DNA of 64,000 nucleotides from Paramicrobacterium sp051513965 (GCF_051513965.1 NZ_CP195847.1:62001-126000), one strand, 5' to 3'. Positions 33,572 through 42,826 are shown, counted from the stretch's first letter. Numbers and translations are program-made. The notes: generated from the sequence alone by a model not told the origin.

Positions 33572-35485
33572 GTGGCCGTCGACTCGCCGCTCGCCGCAGA
33601 GGCCTGGACCCGCGCTGACTGGGCGGCATTCGCCGACCGTCTGCTGGACGCCGCGATGCGCTTCGGATCTCCCGGAAACGGCCGCATCACCTTCCCCGGA
33701 ACCGAGGGCGGCTACGGTCGCGCCGTCGACGGACTCGAGGGCTTCGCCCGCACCTTCCTCATCGCCGGCTTCCGCATCGCCGGAGAGTGCGGCGAGGGCG
33801 TCGACGAGATCGTCGACTTCTACACGCGCGGAATCACGACCGGTGTCGACCCGGATGCCGATGACCGCTGGGTTCGTCTCGACGAGCATCCTCAGGCCAA
33901 AGTCGAGGCCGCATCGCTCGCGCTCGTGCTCGACATGACGCGCCCGTGGATCTGGGACCGCCTCGACCGTCTCACGCAGGAGCGCGTCATCGAGTACCTC
34001 TCTCCCGTGGTCGGCGATGAGTCCTACCCCCGCAACAACTGGCTGTGGTTCCGCATCGTCGTGCAGACCTTCCTCCGCTCGGTCGGCGGCCCCTGGTCGC
34101 AGAGTGACATCGACGATGACCTCGCCCGTCACGAGTCCTACCGCCGCGAGGCCGGATGGTTCTCCGACGGTGAGGGCCGCGCATTCGACCACTACACGGG
34201 GTGGGCGATGCACCTCTACCCCGTGCTCTGGGCGCGAATGACGGGCGCATCGGAGATCGGGGCGGATGCCGTCGCGAGCGACGTGCACAGCCTCGACCGC
34301 TACCTCCAGGACGCAATACACCTCGTCGGAGGCGACGGTTCGCCGCTCATCCAGGGCCGCAGCCTCATCTACCGCTTCGCGGCGGCCGCGCCGTTCTGGG
34401 CGGGCGTCATCGCAGAGGTCCCCTCGGTGTCAGCCGGGACGCTGCGTCACGCCGCAGAACGCATTGTGCGTCACTTCGACACGGACGAGGTGCTGGGCGA
34501 TGACGACGTTCTTCCGATGGGCTGGTTCGGTGAGTGGCGCCAGCTCGCGCAGTCGTACTCCGGGACCGGGTCGCCCTACTGGGCCGCGAAGGGGCTCCTC
34601 GGACTCATGCTTCCCGCCGACCACCCCGTGTGGGCGCAGCCGAGCGAACCGCTGCCCGTTGGGCGCGGCGACTTCGTGCGGTGGATCCAGGCTCCCGGGT
34701 GGGCCGTGTCCGGAACGGCATCCGATGGCATCGTGCGTCTCGCGAACCACGGCACGACTCGGGATGCCGCTGGCGCTCTCGTCGCGGACACGCCGCTGTA
34801 CGCCCGCCTCGGCTACTCGACGGCAACCAGTCCTCTTCTCGACGCGCGTGGCTGGGCGGAGCCGCTCGAGCAGTCGGTGACGCTTGTCGGGGATGCCGGC
34901 GAAGCCACGCACCGCTCCGCGCTCGAGCCGCTCAGCGTCAGCACCGACGACGCGTCGATCGCGGTCGCTGGCGCCTCGCGGTGGTGCGCGCACCTCATCG
35001 AGGTCGCCCCCGATCAGCAGGACCACGGCTCCGGGTACGCGGGTGACGCGACCCCGGTGGCGACGATCACCGCGGTGTCCGCACTTCACGGCCCGTGGGA
35101 GGTGCGCTTCGCGCGCGTGGACGGCGTCGAGGAGCCCGAACGCTGGTCGCTGCGCTGGGGCGGCTGGCCTGTTCCCGTCGACGGGGCGCTCGTCAGCACC
35201 GTGACTTCGCTCGGGTTCGCCGCCGACGCGGCATCCATCACTCGTGACGACGCCAGCCCGCTCGCAGCCCACATGACCGTTCCGACTCTCACCGGCCCCG
35301 TTGCGGCGGGGGAGTGGCGCGCTGTCGAGCTGATGCTCACGGGCGCCGATGCCCCCAGCGGCAGCACCGTCGAGCTCACCGGCTCGACCGCCCGCATCGC
35401 GTGGCCCGATGGCGCGCAGAGCGTCGTCGCCCTTCCCGAAACCACCGACCCTGCTTCGCCGGAGGACGACGAAGCAACCCTGTGA
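33572..35485 (+). CDS. DUF2264 family protein (putative glycoside hydrolase)
   Basis: A 637-residue protein matching DUF2264: an N-terminal (alpha/alpha) toroid with ITFPGTEGGYGRAVDGLEGFART, DESYPRNNWLWFRIVVQTFLRSVGGPW, DGEGRAFDHYTGWAMHLYPVLWAR and QGRSLIYRFAAAAPFWAG, followed by a C-terminal beta domain. From memory, members of this family in CAZy GH154 are beta-glucuronidases; that is recollection, not a result from this sequence. No signal peptide, so it acts on imported oligosaccharides. The GTG at 33572 is chosen because of AAGGGAGA six bases upstream and because the family match begins soon after. It is first in the plus-strand operon of the locus. Confidence 0.85.
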   Translation: MAVDSPLAAEAWTRADWAAFADRLLDAAMRFGSPGNGRITFPGTEGGYGRAVDGLEGFARTFLIAGFRIAGECGEGVDEIVDFYTRGITTGVDPDADDRWVRLDEHPQAKVEAASLALVLDMTRPWIWDRLDRLTQERVIEYLSPVVGDESYPRNNWLWFRIVVQTFLRSVGGPWSQSDIDDDLARHESYRREAGWFSDGEGRAFDHYTGWAMHLYPVLWARMTGASEIGADAVASDVHSLDRYLQDAIHLVGGDGSPLIQGRSLIYRFAAAAPFWAGVIAEVPSVSAGTLRHAAERIVRHFDTDEVLGDDDVLPMGWFGEWRQLAQSYSGTGSPYWAAKGLLGLMLPADHPVWAQPSEPLPVGRGDFVRWIQAPGWAVSGTASDGIVRLANHGTTRDAAGALVADTPLYARLGYSTATSPLLDARGWAEPLEQSVTLVGDAGEATHRSALEPLSVSTDDASIAVAGASRWCAHLIEVAPDQQDHGSGYAGDATPVATITAVSALHGPWEVRFARVDGVEEPERWSLRWGGWPVPVDGALVSTVTSLGFAADAASITRDDASPLAAHMTVPTLTGPVAAGEWRAVELMLTGADAPSGSTVELTGSTARIAWPDGAQSVVALPETTDPASPEDDEATL

Positions 35486-35525
35486 TCCACCCCGGATCAC
35501 CTTTCCTGCAGCAAAGGAGCAGCAC

Positions 35526-36812
35526 ATGAAGCGCACCAGCACAGCCGTCGTCGGCGTCGCTGTCGCGGCCCTCGCCCTGACCGGGTGCTCGGGCGACGGC
35601 GGTACAGCCTCCGGCGGCGACGAGAACACGCTCACCGTCTCGGGGTGGAGCCTCGACTCCACGCCGGAGTTCCAGCTTCTCGCCGACGGGTTCGAGGCTC
35701 AGCACGACGGCGTGACGGTCAAGTTCGTCGAGTACGACCCGACCGACTACAACACGCTCGTCACGGCGGATCTCGCCGCGGGCAAGGGCCCCGACATCAT
35801 CACGCAGAAGGAGGTCAAGTACCTTCCCACGTTCCAGGGCGGCGGCCAGCTGCTCGACGTGTCTGACGTGAAGCTCCCCGAGGGCATCGGCGGGGCCGAC
35901 TCGTACAAGGTCGACGGCACCGCCTACGCGACGCCGTACCGCCAGGACTCCTGGGTGCTCTACTACAACAAGGCACTGTTCGATGAGGCCGGCGTCGACT
36001 ACCCCGACGGCTCGTGGACGTGGGACGACTACGTTGACGCGGCTGACGCTCTGAGGACCGGGTTCGAGGATGCCGGCGTGAAGGCGACGCCCATCTACCA
36101 GCACAGCTGGCAGTCGACCGTTCAGGGCTTTGTGGCCGCGCAGACCGGCAGCGACCTCCTCAAGGGCGACTACGACTACCTGAAGCCGTTCTACCAGCGC
36201 GTCCTCGACCTCCAGGAGAACGGCGACCAGGTGCCGTACAACACGGTCATGGCGAACAAGCTCACGTACCAGGGTGAGTTCGGCAAGCAGAACGCCGCCA
36301 TCATGCCGATGGGCACGTGGTTCACTGCGACGCTCGTCGCGCAGCAGGAATCCGGCGAGGCCGACGACTTCGAGTGGGGCATCGCACCCGTTCCGCAGCT
36401 CGACGACTCCACCACCGGAACCGACTCGACGCCCGTCACCTTCGGTGACCCGACCGGTTTCGGCATCAACGCGAACGTGAGCGATGAGAAGGCTGAGCTC
36501 GCGAAGCAGTTCCTCGAGTATGCAGCGAGTGAGGATGCCGCCAAGGCTCTCGCCGGCATCGGCATCACGCCCGCTCTGCTGAACGACGCCGTCACCGAGG
36601 CGTACTTCGGTGTCGAGGGAACCCCGCAGGACGACCTCTCGAAGTTCGCCGTCTCGACGCACGAGACGCTGCCCGAGAACCCGGCGGACAAGAACACCGC
36701 GGCCATCCAGAACATCCTGAATGACCTGCACACCGCTGTTCTCTCGGGATCCCAGGACATCGACAGCGCGATCGCCGACGCGGAGGACCGCGTCGCGAAC
36801 GAGGTCGGCTGA
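35526..36812 (+). CDS. extracellular sugar-binding lipoprotein (ABC family 1)
   Basis: A 428-residue secreted lipoprotein with a signal peptide and lipobox (ALTGC, Cys about residue 22). The family 1 solute-binding layout is clear: LADGFEAQHDGVTVKFVEYDPTDY, KGPDIITQKEVKYLP, the YATPYRQDSWVLYYNKALFDEAG segment and SWTWDDYVDAADAL. Ligands of the family are oligosaccharides. The first gene downstream of DUF2264 (40 bases away), it is followed by a hairpin and two permeases. No ATPase gene is nearby; a shared MsiK-like ATPase elsewhere in the genome is the usual actinobacterial solution. Confidence 0.93.
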   Translation: MKRTSTAVVGVAVAALALTGCSGDGGTASGGDENTLTVSGWSLDSTPEFQLLADGFEAQHDGVTVKFVEYDPTDYNTLVTADLAAGKGPDIITQKEVKYLPTFQGGGQLLDVSDVKLPEGIGGADSYKVDGTAYATPYRQDSWVLYYNKALFDEAGVDYPDGSWTWDDYVDAADALRTGFEDAGVKATPIYQHSWQSTVQGFVAAQTGSDLLKGDYDYLKPFYQRVLDLQENGDQVPYNTVMANKLTYQGEFGKQNAAIMPMGTWFTATLVAQQESGEADDFEWGIAPVPQLDDSTTGTDSTPVTFGDPTGFGINANVSDEKAELAKQFLEYAASEDAAKALAGIGITPALLNDAVTEAYFGVEGTPQDDLSKFAVSTHETLPENPADKNTAAIQNILNDLHTAVLSGSQDIDSAIADAEDRVANEVG

Positions 36813-36826
36813 CCGATCCTGCTGAC

Positions 36827-36870
36827 GCGAGGGTCCGCGCTCTCCGCACACGCTGAGCGCGGGCCCTCGC
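36827..36870 (+). terminator. intercistronic hairpin between sugar-binding protein and permease genes
   Basis: A stem of GCGAGGG plus CCGCGCT (36827-36841) pairing with AGCGCGG plus CCCTCGC (36856-36870), with one mismatch and a 14-base loop, in the 86 bases between the binding-protein stop and the permease start. No T-tract follows. It parallels the hairpin in the peptide importer and probably sets the ratio of binding protein to permeases. Confidence 0.6.
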
Positions 36871-36898
36871 CCCGCACACACCGATCAACGGAGCAATC

Positions 36899-37831
36899 AT
36901 GACCATCACCGCTCGGCAGAAGGGCGACGCGAGCCCTCAGGCGCCGAAGCGTCGCGTGCCACGTCTGCGCCTGCGCAACACGCTCATCGGGTGGAGCTTC
37001 ATCCTTCCGAACTTCCTCGGGTTCGCGCTTCTGACGCTCATCCCGGTGCTGACGGTGTTCTACATGTCGCTGACGAACTGGAACATCTTCGGATCGTCGC
37101 AGTTCATCGGGTTCGACAACTTCGTCCGACTCGTGAACGACAAGAGCTTCCACAAGGCGTTCGGCAACACGGTCTACTTCGCGGTGCTGCACATTCCGCT
37201 GACGATCGTCGTGTCGCTCGGCCTCGCGATGCTCCTCAACTCGAAGCTGCGCGGCGTCGCCTTCTTCCGCACCGCCGCGTTCTTCCCCTATATCACGTCC
37301 ATCGTCGCGATCGCGCTCGTGTGGAACCTGCTGCTCAGCCCGCAGTACGGCCCCGTGAACCAGGTTCTCGGCTTCCTCGGCCTCCAGAACCCGCCCGGCT
37401 GGCTGACCAGCTCGGAGTGGGCGATGCCCGCGGTCGTGATCGTCGAGACCTGGCGCCGCATGGGCTACTACATGGTGCTCTTCCTCGCCGGTCTTCAGAC
37501 TGTGCCGCGCGAACTGCACGAGGCCGCCCGCACCGACGGTGCGAACGTCATCCAGCGCTTCCGCCACGTGACACTTCCGGCGCTGCGGCCCACCATGTTC
37601 TTCGTCACGGTCATGCTGACCATCGAGTCGCTGAAGATCCTCGACCTCATCATCGTCCTGACCGACGGCGGTCCGGGGCAGTCCACGACCGTGATCGCAC
37701 AGTTCATCTGGACGAAGGGCTTCGAGGAGAACCAGTTCGGCTACTCCTCCGCGGCATCCGTCGTTCTGTTCCTCCTGTGCCTCGTCGTGACCATCATCCA
37801 GTTCCTCTGGAACAAGCGAAAGGCGGTGTGA
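36899..37831 (+). CDS. sugar ABC transporter permease (MalF/UgpA type)
   Basis: A 310-residue inner-membrane subunit with six hydrophobic segments. LIGWSFILPNFLGFALLTLIPVLTVFYMSLTNWN is the typical start. The EAA motif is visible as ELHEAARTDGANVIQRFRHVTLPALRP, the loop that contacts the ATPase. TDGGPGQSTTVIAQFIWTKGFEENQFGYSSAASV is another conserved family stretch. It is part of the DUF2264 operon; the next permease starts three bases after its stop. Confidence 0.95.
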   Translation: MTITARQKGDASPQAPKRRVPRLRLRNTLIGWSFILPNFLGFALLTLIPVLTVFYMSLTNWNIFGSSQFIGFDNFVRLVNDKSFHKAFGNTVYFAVLHIPLTIVVSLGLAMLLNSKLRGVAFFRTAAFFPYITSIVAIALVWNLLLSPQYGPVNQVLGFLGLQNPPGWLTSSEWAMPAVVIVETWRRMGYYMVLFLAGLQTVPRELHEAARTDGANVIQRFRHVTLPALRPTMFFVTVMLTIESLKILDLIIVLTDGGPGQSTTVIAQFIWTKGFEENQFGYSSAASVVLFLLCLVVTIIQFLWNKRKAV

Positions 37832-37834
37832 CCC

Positions 37835-38743
37835 ATGAGCGAGACGATGACACTGGTCTCTCCGCCCTCGTCGCGGAAGAAGGCCTCGCGTGACAAGCGC
37901 CCCGCGAGCCCGCGCTCGACAGCGCAGAAGATTGGGCGGATCCTTCTCTACATCGCGCTGATCGTCGCGGCAGCTCTTCTGCTGCTGCCGTTCTTCTGGA
38001 TGATCATGAGCTCGCTGAAGGACGCGAACTCGGTGTTCTCCGTGCCGATCCGCTGGTTTCCCGAGGTGTTCGTGTGGGACAACTACGTGGACATCTGGCA
38101 GAAGTCCGACATCGGCGTGTGGATCCGCAACACCGTGATCGTGTCGGTCGGTGTGACGCTGCTTCAGGTCACGACCGGCTCGTTCGCGGCGTACGGCTTC
38201 TCGCGCATCCGGTTCCCCGGCCGTGACGCGCTGTTCCTGCTCTACATCGCGACCATCGCCGTGCCGTGGCAGTCGTACATGATCCCGCAGTTCATCATGC
38301 TGTCGAACGCGGGGCTCGCGAACACGCTCTGGTCGATTCTGCTGCTGCAGGCCTTCGGTGCCTTCGGGGTGTTCCTCATGAAGCAGTACTACGAGACCGT
38401 CCCCGAGGAGCTCAGCGAGGCCGCGCGCCTCGACGGGCTCAGTGAGTACGGCATCTGGGCGCGCATCATGCTGCCGCTCTCCGTACCCGCGATCGCGAGC
38501 CTGTCGCTCCTCACCTTCGTGAACACGTGGAACGACTTCCTCGGGCCGCTCATCTACCTGCGTGATCCGAGCCTCTGGACCATGCAGCTCGGTCTCAACA
38601 ACTTCGTCTCGAGTCTGTACGACGTCGACTACGGAGTGCTGTTCGCCGGTCTCGTGATCTCGGTCATCCCCATCGCGATCATCTTCCTCCTCGGCCAGCG
38701 CTACTTCGTCGAGGGCATCGCCACAAGCGGCATGAAAGGCTGA
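37835..38743 (+). CDS. sugar ABC transporter permease (MalG/UgpE type)
   Basis: A 302-residue inner-membrane subunit, partner of the preceding MalF-like protein. After a basic ~35-residue N-terminus come six hydrophobic segments, with FFWMIMSSLKDANSVFS at the first periplasmic loop. The EAA motif is ELSEAARLDGLSEYGIWARIMLPLSVPAIA, and NTWNDFLGPLIYL follows, which is diagnostic. The DUF624 gene starts three bases after its stop, so the genes are tightly linked. Confidence 0.95.
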   Translation: MSETMTLVSPPSSRKKASRDKRPASPRSTAQKIGRILLYIALIVAAALLLLPFFWMIMSSLKDANSVFSVPIRWFPEVFVWDNYVDIWQKSDIGVWIRNTVIVSVGVTLLQVTTGSFAAYGFSRIRFPGRDALFLLYIATIAVPWQSYMIPQFIMLSNAGLANTLWSILLLQAFGAFGVFLMKQYYETVPEELSEAARLDGLSEYGIWARIMLPLSVPAIASLSLLTFVNTWNDFLGPLIYLRDPSLWTMQLGLNNFVSSLYDVDYGVLFAGLVISVIPIAIIFLLGQRYFVEGIATSGMKG

Positions 38744-38746
38744 ATC

Positions 38747-39487
38747 GTGCTGAAACGCATTCCGAACAGCATCTACTCGACGCTGTTCTCCACCGTCTAT
38801 CTCGCACTGGGCGTCAACGCGCTTCTCGTTCTCACGTGCGCGCCGTTCCTCATCGTGCTCATCACGACGGACCCGTCGCTGTCCTGGCCGCTGCTGGCCG
38901 TGACCGCGGCACTGTGTGCGCCGGGCTTCGCCGCCGCCTTCGCGGTGTTCCGTGAGCACAAGGACCGCGAGCCGGGCGTCGTGCGCCCGTTCGGCCGTGC
39001 GCTGCGCGCGACGTGGAAGAAGGCGCTCGCTGTCGGCATCCTCACGTCCGCGGTGCTTGTCGTGGCCGTCGCCGACGTGCTCGTGCTGGCGCCCATGCGG
39101 TTCGGCATGGTCATCGTTCCGCTGCTCGCCGTACTCGGCGTGGTCGCCCTGGTGACCGGGGTGACCGTGCTCGTCGCGATCAGCGAGGCGCCGAACGCGC
39201 GCCTTCGGGATGCGCTGCGTGCGTCGCTCGTTCTCGGGGTGCGCAGCTGGCCGCTCAGCATCCTCGCCCTCGTCGTGATCGGAACTCAGGCGGGCATCGC
39301 CGTTGCCTCTCCCGCGATCGGCATCGGCGTCACGGCATCCGCGTGCCTGTATGTCGTGTGGGCCGGCGCGCGTCGCACGCTGCAGCCCGCGCTCGTTCCG
39401 GCATCCGAGGCTGAGACTCCCGTGACCCGCGACGCTCGCCGCGCTTCCTCCGCTCACCGTGCAGACGTGCAGGCGGTCGCCGCATGA
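38747..39487 (+). CDS. DUF624 family membrane protein (YesL-like)
   Basis: A 246-residue integral membrane protein with five to six hydrophobic segments. Members of DUF624 (YesL) sit in polysaccharide uptake operons next to MalF/MalG-type permeases, as here, but have no established activity. The early segment STLFSTVYLALGVNALLVLTCAPFLIVLI and the later FRALRATWKKA-type cytoplasmic loop fit the family. The start is a GTG at 38747. The C-terminal ~35 residues are polar and basic. Its stop overlaps the next start (ATGA). Confidence 0.82.
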   Translation: MLKRIPNSIYSTLFSTVYLALGVNALLVLTCAPFLIVLITTDPSLSWPLLAVTAALCAPGFAAAFAVFREHKDREPGVVRPFGRALRATWKKALAVGILTSAVLVVAVADVLVLAPMRFGMVIVPLLAVLGVVALVTGVTVLVAISEAPNARLRDALRASLVLGVRSWPLSILALVVIGTQAGIAVASPAIGIGVTASACLYVVWAGARRTLQPALVPASEAETPVTRDARRASSAHRADVQAVAA

Positions 39488-40485
39488 CCGCGCGCCTCAG
39501 AGTGATCAACGCCGTTCCGCGGGGCGCTCTCGCCCCCACCTCGATGGAGCACCTCAACCGCTCACTCGCCGAGATTGCCGACGTCGTCGGCACAGTCGAC
39601 GGATTCTCCACGCCCGAGGCACACGAGGCGCTCCGCACCGCGGAGGTCATCGTGACCGGCTGGGGAACCCCGCGCATCGACGCCGCTGTGCTCGACCGCG
39701 CACCCGAGCTGCGCGGCGTGCTGCACATCGGAGGCACCGTGAAAGAGCTTCTCGCACCCGAGGTGTGGGAACGCGGCATCCAGGTCTCCTCCGCCGTCGA
39801 CGCCAACGCGCAGCCGGTCGCGGAGTACACCCTCGCGATGATCCTCGTCGCGAACAAGGGCATCCTCCCGCTCGCGCGGCGCTACCGGGCGGAGCGCGCC
39901 TTCGTCGACCAGGCGCAGCTCGGCGTCATCGGAAACTACGGCCGCCGCGTCGGCATCGTCGGGGCCTCGCGCATCGGCCGCCGCGTGGTCGATCTGCTGC
40001 GCCCCTTCGACCTCGAGGTCGTGCTCTACGACCCGACGCTCGACTCAGAGGAGATTCGTGCGCTCGGCGCGACGCCGGTCGACCTGCCCGAGCTCTGCGC
40101 CACGTCCGACGTCGTGTCGGTGCACGCTCCCGCACTCCCGTCGACCGAGAAGCTGATCTCTCGCGAGCTCATCGAGTCGATCGCGCCAGGAGCGACGCTC
40201 ATCAACACCTCGCGAGGATCGGTCGTCGATCAGGATGCCTTGGTCGACCGCGTTCTCCGCGGGGATCTGTGGGCTGTGCTCGACGTCACCACCCCGTGGG
40301 TGCTTGACGCGGAGCATCCCTTCTACGAGCATCCCAATGTTGTTCTGACCCCGCACATTGCTGGCTCCGTGGGCAGCGAGGTCGACCGGATGATCGACGT
40401 GCAGATCGCCGAGCTCCAGCGACTGACGGCGGGGGAGGAGCTCGCGCACCCCGTGCTGCTGGCGAGCCTCGGAACCGCGGCCTGA
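39484..40485 (+). CDS. D-isomer specific 2-hydroxyacid dehydrogenase
   Basis: A 333-residue NAD(P)-dependent dehydrogenase of the D-3-phosphoglycerate dehydrogenase superfamily. The nucleotide motif is VGIVGASRIGRRVVDLL (with Ser in the middle of the usual GxGxxG). The catalytic Arg lies in INTSRGSVVDQDALVDRVL, the Glu region is in DVTTPWVLDAEHPFYEHPNV, and the catalytic His is in LTPHIAGSVGSEVDRM. It is the last gene of the glycan operon (ATGA overlap with DUF624), which suggests that it processes a sugar-acid catabolite rather than making serine. Confidence 0.88.
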   Translation: MTARLRVINAVPRGALAPTSMEHLNRSLAEIADVVGTVDGFSTPEAHEALRTAEVIVTGWGTPRIDAAVLDRAPELRGVLHIGGTVKELLAPEVWERGIQVSSAVDANAQPVAEYTLAMILVANKGILPLARRYRAERAFVDQAQLGVIGNYGRRVGIVGASRIGRRVVDLLRPFDLEVVLYDPTLDSEEIRALGATPVDLPELCATSDVVSVHAPALPSTEKLISRELIESIAPGATLINTSRGSVVDQDALVDRVLRGDLWAVLDVTTPWVLDAEHPFYEHPNVVLTPHIAGSVGSEVDRMIDVQIAELQRLTAGEELAHPVLLASLGTAA

Positions 40486-40548
40486 GAGCGGGAGAGCGCG
40501 GCATCCTCCGGTCGGGTAGTTTTGTAGTGGCGCTCGCGCAGATCCGCG

Positions 40549-40581
40549 GACAGCGCTGTCATGACACCAGGTGCTGTCACC
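40549..40581. promoter_or_regulatory. palindromes in the icd leader
   Basis: The 121-base gap before icd contains GACAGCGCTGTC (40549-40560, perfect 12-bp palindrome) and GGTGCTGTCACC (40570-40581, four-base arms), close to the start codon. These may be operator sites for a TCA-cycle or nitrogen regulator, but no known consensus matched by eye. GAGGAAG before the ATG is the ribosome-binding site. Confidence 0.35.
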
Positions 40582-40606
40582 ACAGAAAGTGAGGAAGCGT
40601 ACACCC

Positions 40607-42826
40607 ATGGCGACCATCATCTATACGCACACCGACGAAGCTCCCATGCTCGCGACCCACTCCTTCCTGCCGGTCGTGCAGGCATTCGCCAGCAAGGCAG
40701 GGGTCGAGGTGGACACTCGCGACATCTCGCTCTCCGGTCGCATCATCGCCGCCTTCTCCGACCGCCTGCCCGAGGAGCAGCGCGAGGCCGACGCTCTCGC
40801 TGAGCTCGGCGCGCTCGCGAAGACTCCCGAAGCGAACATCATCAAGCTTCCGAACATCTCCGCCTCGGTCCCGCAGCTGAAGGCCGCGGTCGCCGAGCTG
40901 CAGGCCAAGGGCTTCGACCTGCCCGACTACCCGGACGAGCCGTCCACCGACGACGAGCGCGACATCCGCGCCCGCTACGACTCCGTCAAGGGCAGTGCCG
41001 TCAACCCGGTGCTCCGCGAGGGCAACTCCGACCGCCGCGCTCCGCGCTCGGTCAAGGAGTACGCCCGCAAGCACCCGCACTCGATGGGCGAGTGGAGCTC
41101 CGACAGCAAGACCGACGTCGTCACGATGGACTCCGGCGACTTCCGCCACAACGAGAAGTCCGTCACGCTGCCGGCAGACGATGTGCTGCAGATCCGTCTC
41201 GTGGCCTCCGACGGCACGACCGTGCTGAAGGACGGCCTGAAGGTCCTCGCCGGCGAGATCGTCGACGGAACGTTCATGAGTGCGAAGGCGCTCGACGCGT
41301 TCCTCGCCGACCAGGTCGAGCGCGCCAAGCGTGAGGACGTCCTGTTCTCTGCGCACCTCAAGGCCACCATGATGAAGGTCTCCGACCCGATCATCTTCGG
41401 TCACGTCGTGCGCGCTGTGCTCCCGGTCGTCTTCGAGAAGTATGGCGAGCAGCTCGCGGCCGCGGGTCTCACGCCGGACAACGGCCTCGGCGGCATCCTC
41501 TCCGGCCTCGACACGCTGCCGGCCGATGTGGCCGAGGGTGTGCGCGCGGCCGTCGATGAGGGCTTCGCGAACGCGCCGAAGATCGCGATGGTCAACTCCG
41601 ACAAGGGCATTACGAACCTGCACGTGCCCTCCGACGTCATCATCGACGCCTCGATGCCGGCGATGATCCGCGGCGGCGGAATCATGTGGGATGCCGAGGG
41701 AAACCCGGCCGAGACCCTCGCGGTGATCCCCGACAGCTCGTACGCCGGTGTGTACAAGGCCGTCGTGGACGACTGCAAGGCGAACGGCGCGTACGACCCG
41801 ACGACGATGGGCTCCGTCCCGAACGTCGGTCTCATGGCGCAGAAGGCCGAGGAGTACGGCAGCCACGACAAGACGTTCCTGATTCCCGCAGACGGCACTG
41901 TCGAGGTCGTGAATCAGGCCGGCGACGTGCTGATCTCGCACGAGGTCGAGGCGGGCGACATCTGGCGCGCCTGCCAGACGAAGGACGTTCCGGTGCGCGA
42001 CTGGGTGCGCCTCGCCGTGGAGCGGGCCCGCCTGTCGGACACCCCGGCGGTGTTCTGGCTCGACGAGACGCGCGGGCACGACGCCGAGATCATCGCCAAG
42101 GTGAAGGACGAACTGCCGAAGCACGACACGGAGGGTCTCGACATCCGTATCCTCTCGCCCATTGAGGCGACGAAGGTGTCGATCGAGCGCATCCGCGAGG
42201 GCCTCGACACGATCTCGGTGACCGGCAACGTGCTGCGTGACTACAACACCGACCTCTTCCCGATCCTCGAGCTCGGCACGAGCGCCAAGATGCTCTCGGT
42301 CGTGCCGCTCCTCGCGGGCGGGGGCCTCTTCGAGACCGGCGCCGGCGGCTCCGCTCCGAAGCACGTGCAGCAGCTCGTCGAGGAGAACCACCTGCGCTGG
42401 GACTCCCTCGGCGAGTTCATGGCGCTCGCCGAGTCGTTCCGTCACCTCGCGCGCGCCGCCGACAACGCACGCGCCGCTGTGTTGGGTGAGACGCTGGATG
42501 CCGCGACTGCGACGTTCCTCAACGAGAACAAGTCGCCGTCCCGCAAGTCCGGCGAGCGGGACAACCGCGGCAGCCACTACTGGCTCGCCCGGTACTGGGC
42601 TGAGGAGCTCGCGAAGCAGACCGACGACGCCCCTCTCGCCGAGGCGCTGAAGCTGATCGCTGAGCAGTTCGAGCAGAAGTCCGACCAGATCGAGCAGGAG
42701 CTCATCGAGGTGCAGGGCTCGCCCGTCGACCTCGGCGGCTACTACCGTCCGGACGCCACGAAGGCGGGTGCCATCATGCGCCCGTCGGCGACGCTCAACG
42801 CGATTCTCGACTCGCTGCGCGACTAA
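40607..42826 (+). CDS. icd: NADP-dependent isocitrate dehydrogenase, monomeric type
   Basis: A 739-residue enzyme of the monomeric IDH family (about 740 residues is the usual length), which oxidises isocitrate to 2-oxoglutarate in the TCA cycle with NADP. N-terminal IIYTHTDEAPMLATHSFLPVVQAFASKAGVEVDTRDISLSGRI is the family signature, with the substrate Ser/Asn region in KLPNISASVPQLKAAV and the C-terminal GSAPKHVQQLVEENHLRWDSLGEF nucleotide region. The ATG at 40607 is preferred over an earlier in-frame start because of the ribosome-binding site. It is monocistronic, followed by a strong palindromic terminator. Confidence 0.97.
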   Translation: MATIIYTHTDEAPMLATHSFLPVVQAFASKAGVEVDTRDISLSGRIIAAFSDRLPEEQREADALAELGALAKTPEANIIKLPNISASVPQLKAAVAELQAKGFDLPDYPDEPSTDDERDIRARYDSVKGSAVNPVLREGNSDRRAPRSVKEYARKHPHSMGEWSSDSKTDVVTMDSGDFRHNEKSVTLPADDVLQIRLVASDGTTVLKDGLKVLAGEIVDGTFMSAKALDAFLADQVERAKREDVLFSAHLKATMMKVSDPIIFGHVVRAVLPVVFEKYGEQLAAAGLTPDNGLGGILSGLDTLPADVAEGVRAAVDEGFANAPKIAMVNSDKGITNLHVPSDVIIDASMPAMIRGGGIMWDAEGNPAETLAVIPDSSYAGVYKAVVDDCKANGAYDPTTMGSVPNVGLMAQKAEEYGSHDKTFLIPADGTVEVVNQAGDVLISHEVEAGDIWRACQTKDVPVRDWVRLAVERARLSDTPAVFWLDETRGHDAEIIAKVKDELPKHDTEGLDIRILSPIEATKVSIERIREGLDTISVTGNVLRDYNTDLFPILELGTSAKMLSVVPLLAGGGLFETGAGGSAPKHVQQLVEENHLRWDSLGEFMALAESFRHLARAADNARAAVLGETLDAATATFLNENKSPSRKSGERDNRGSHYWLARYWAEELAKQTDDAPLAEALKLIAEQFEQKSDQIEQELIEVQGSPVDLGGYYRPDATKAGAIMRPSATLNAILDSLRD

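Noticed and set aside
36191..39457. Very long minus-strand open frame (over 1000 codons) opposite the sugar ABC importer genes
   Set aside because: It is antisense to four clearly recognisable genes, is very rich in Arg/His/Asp/Glu as expected from reverse-frame reading of GC-rich codons, and matches no known domain.
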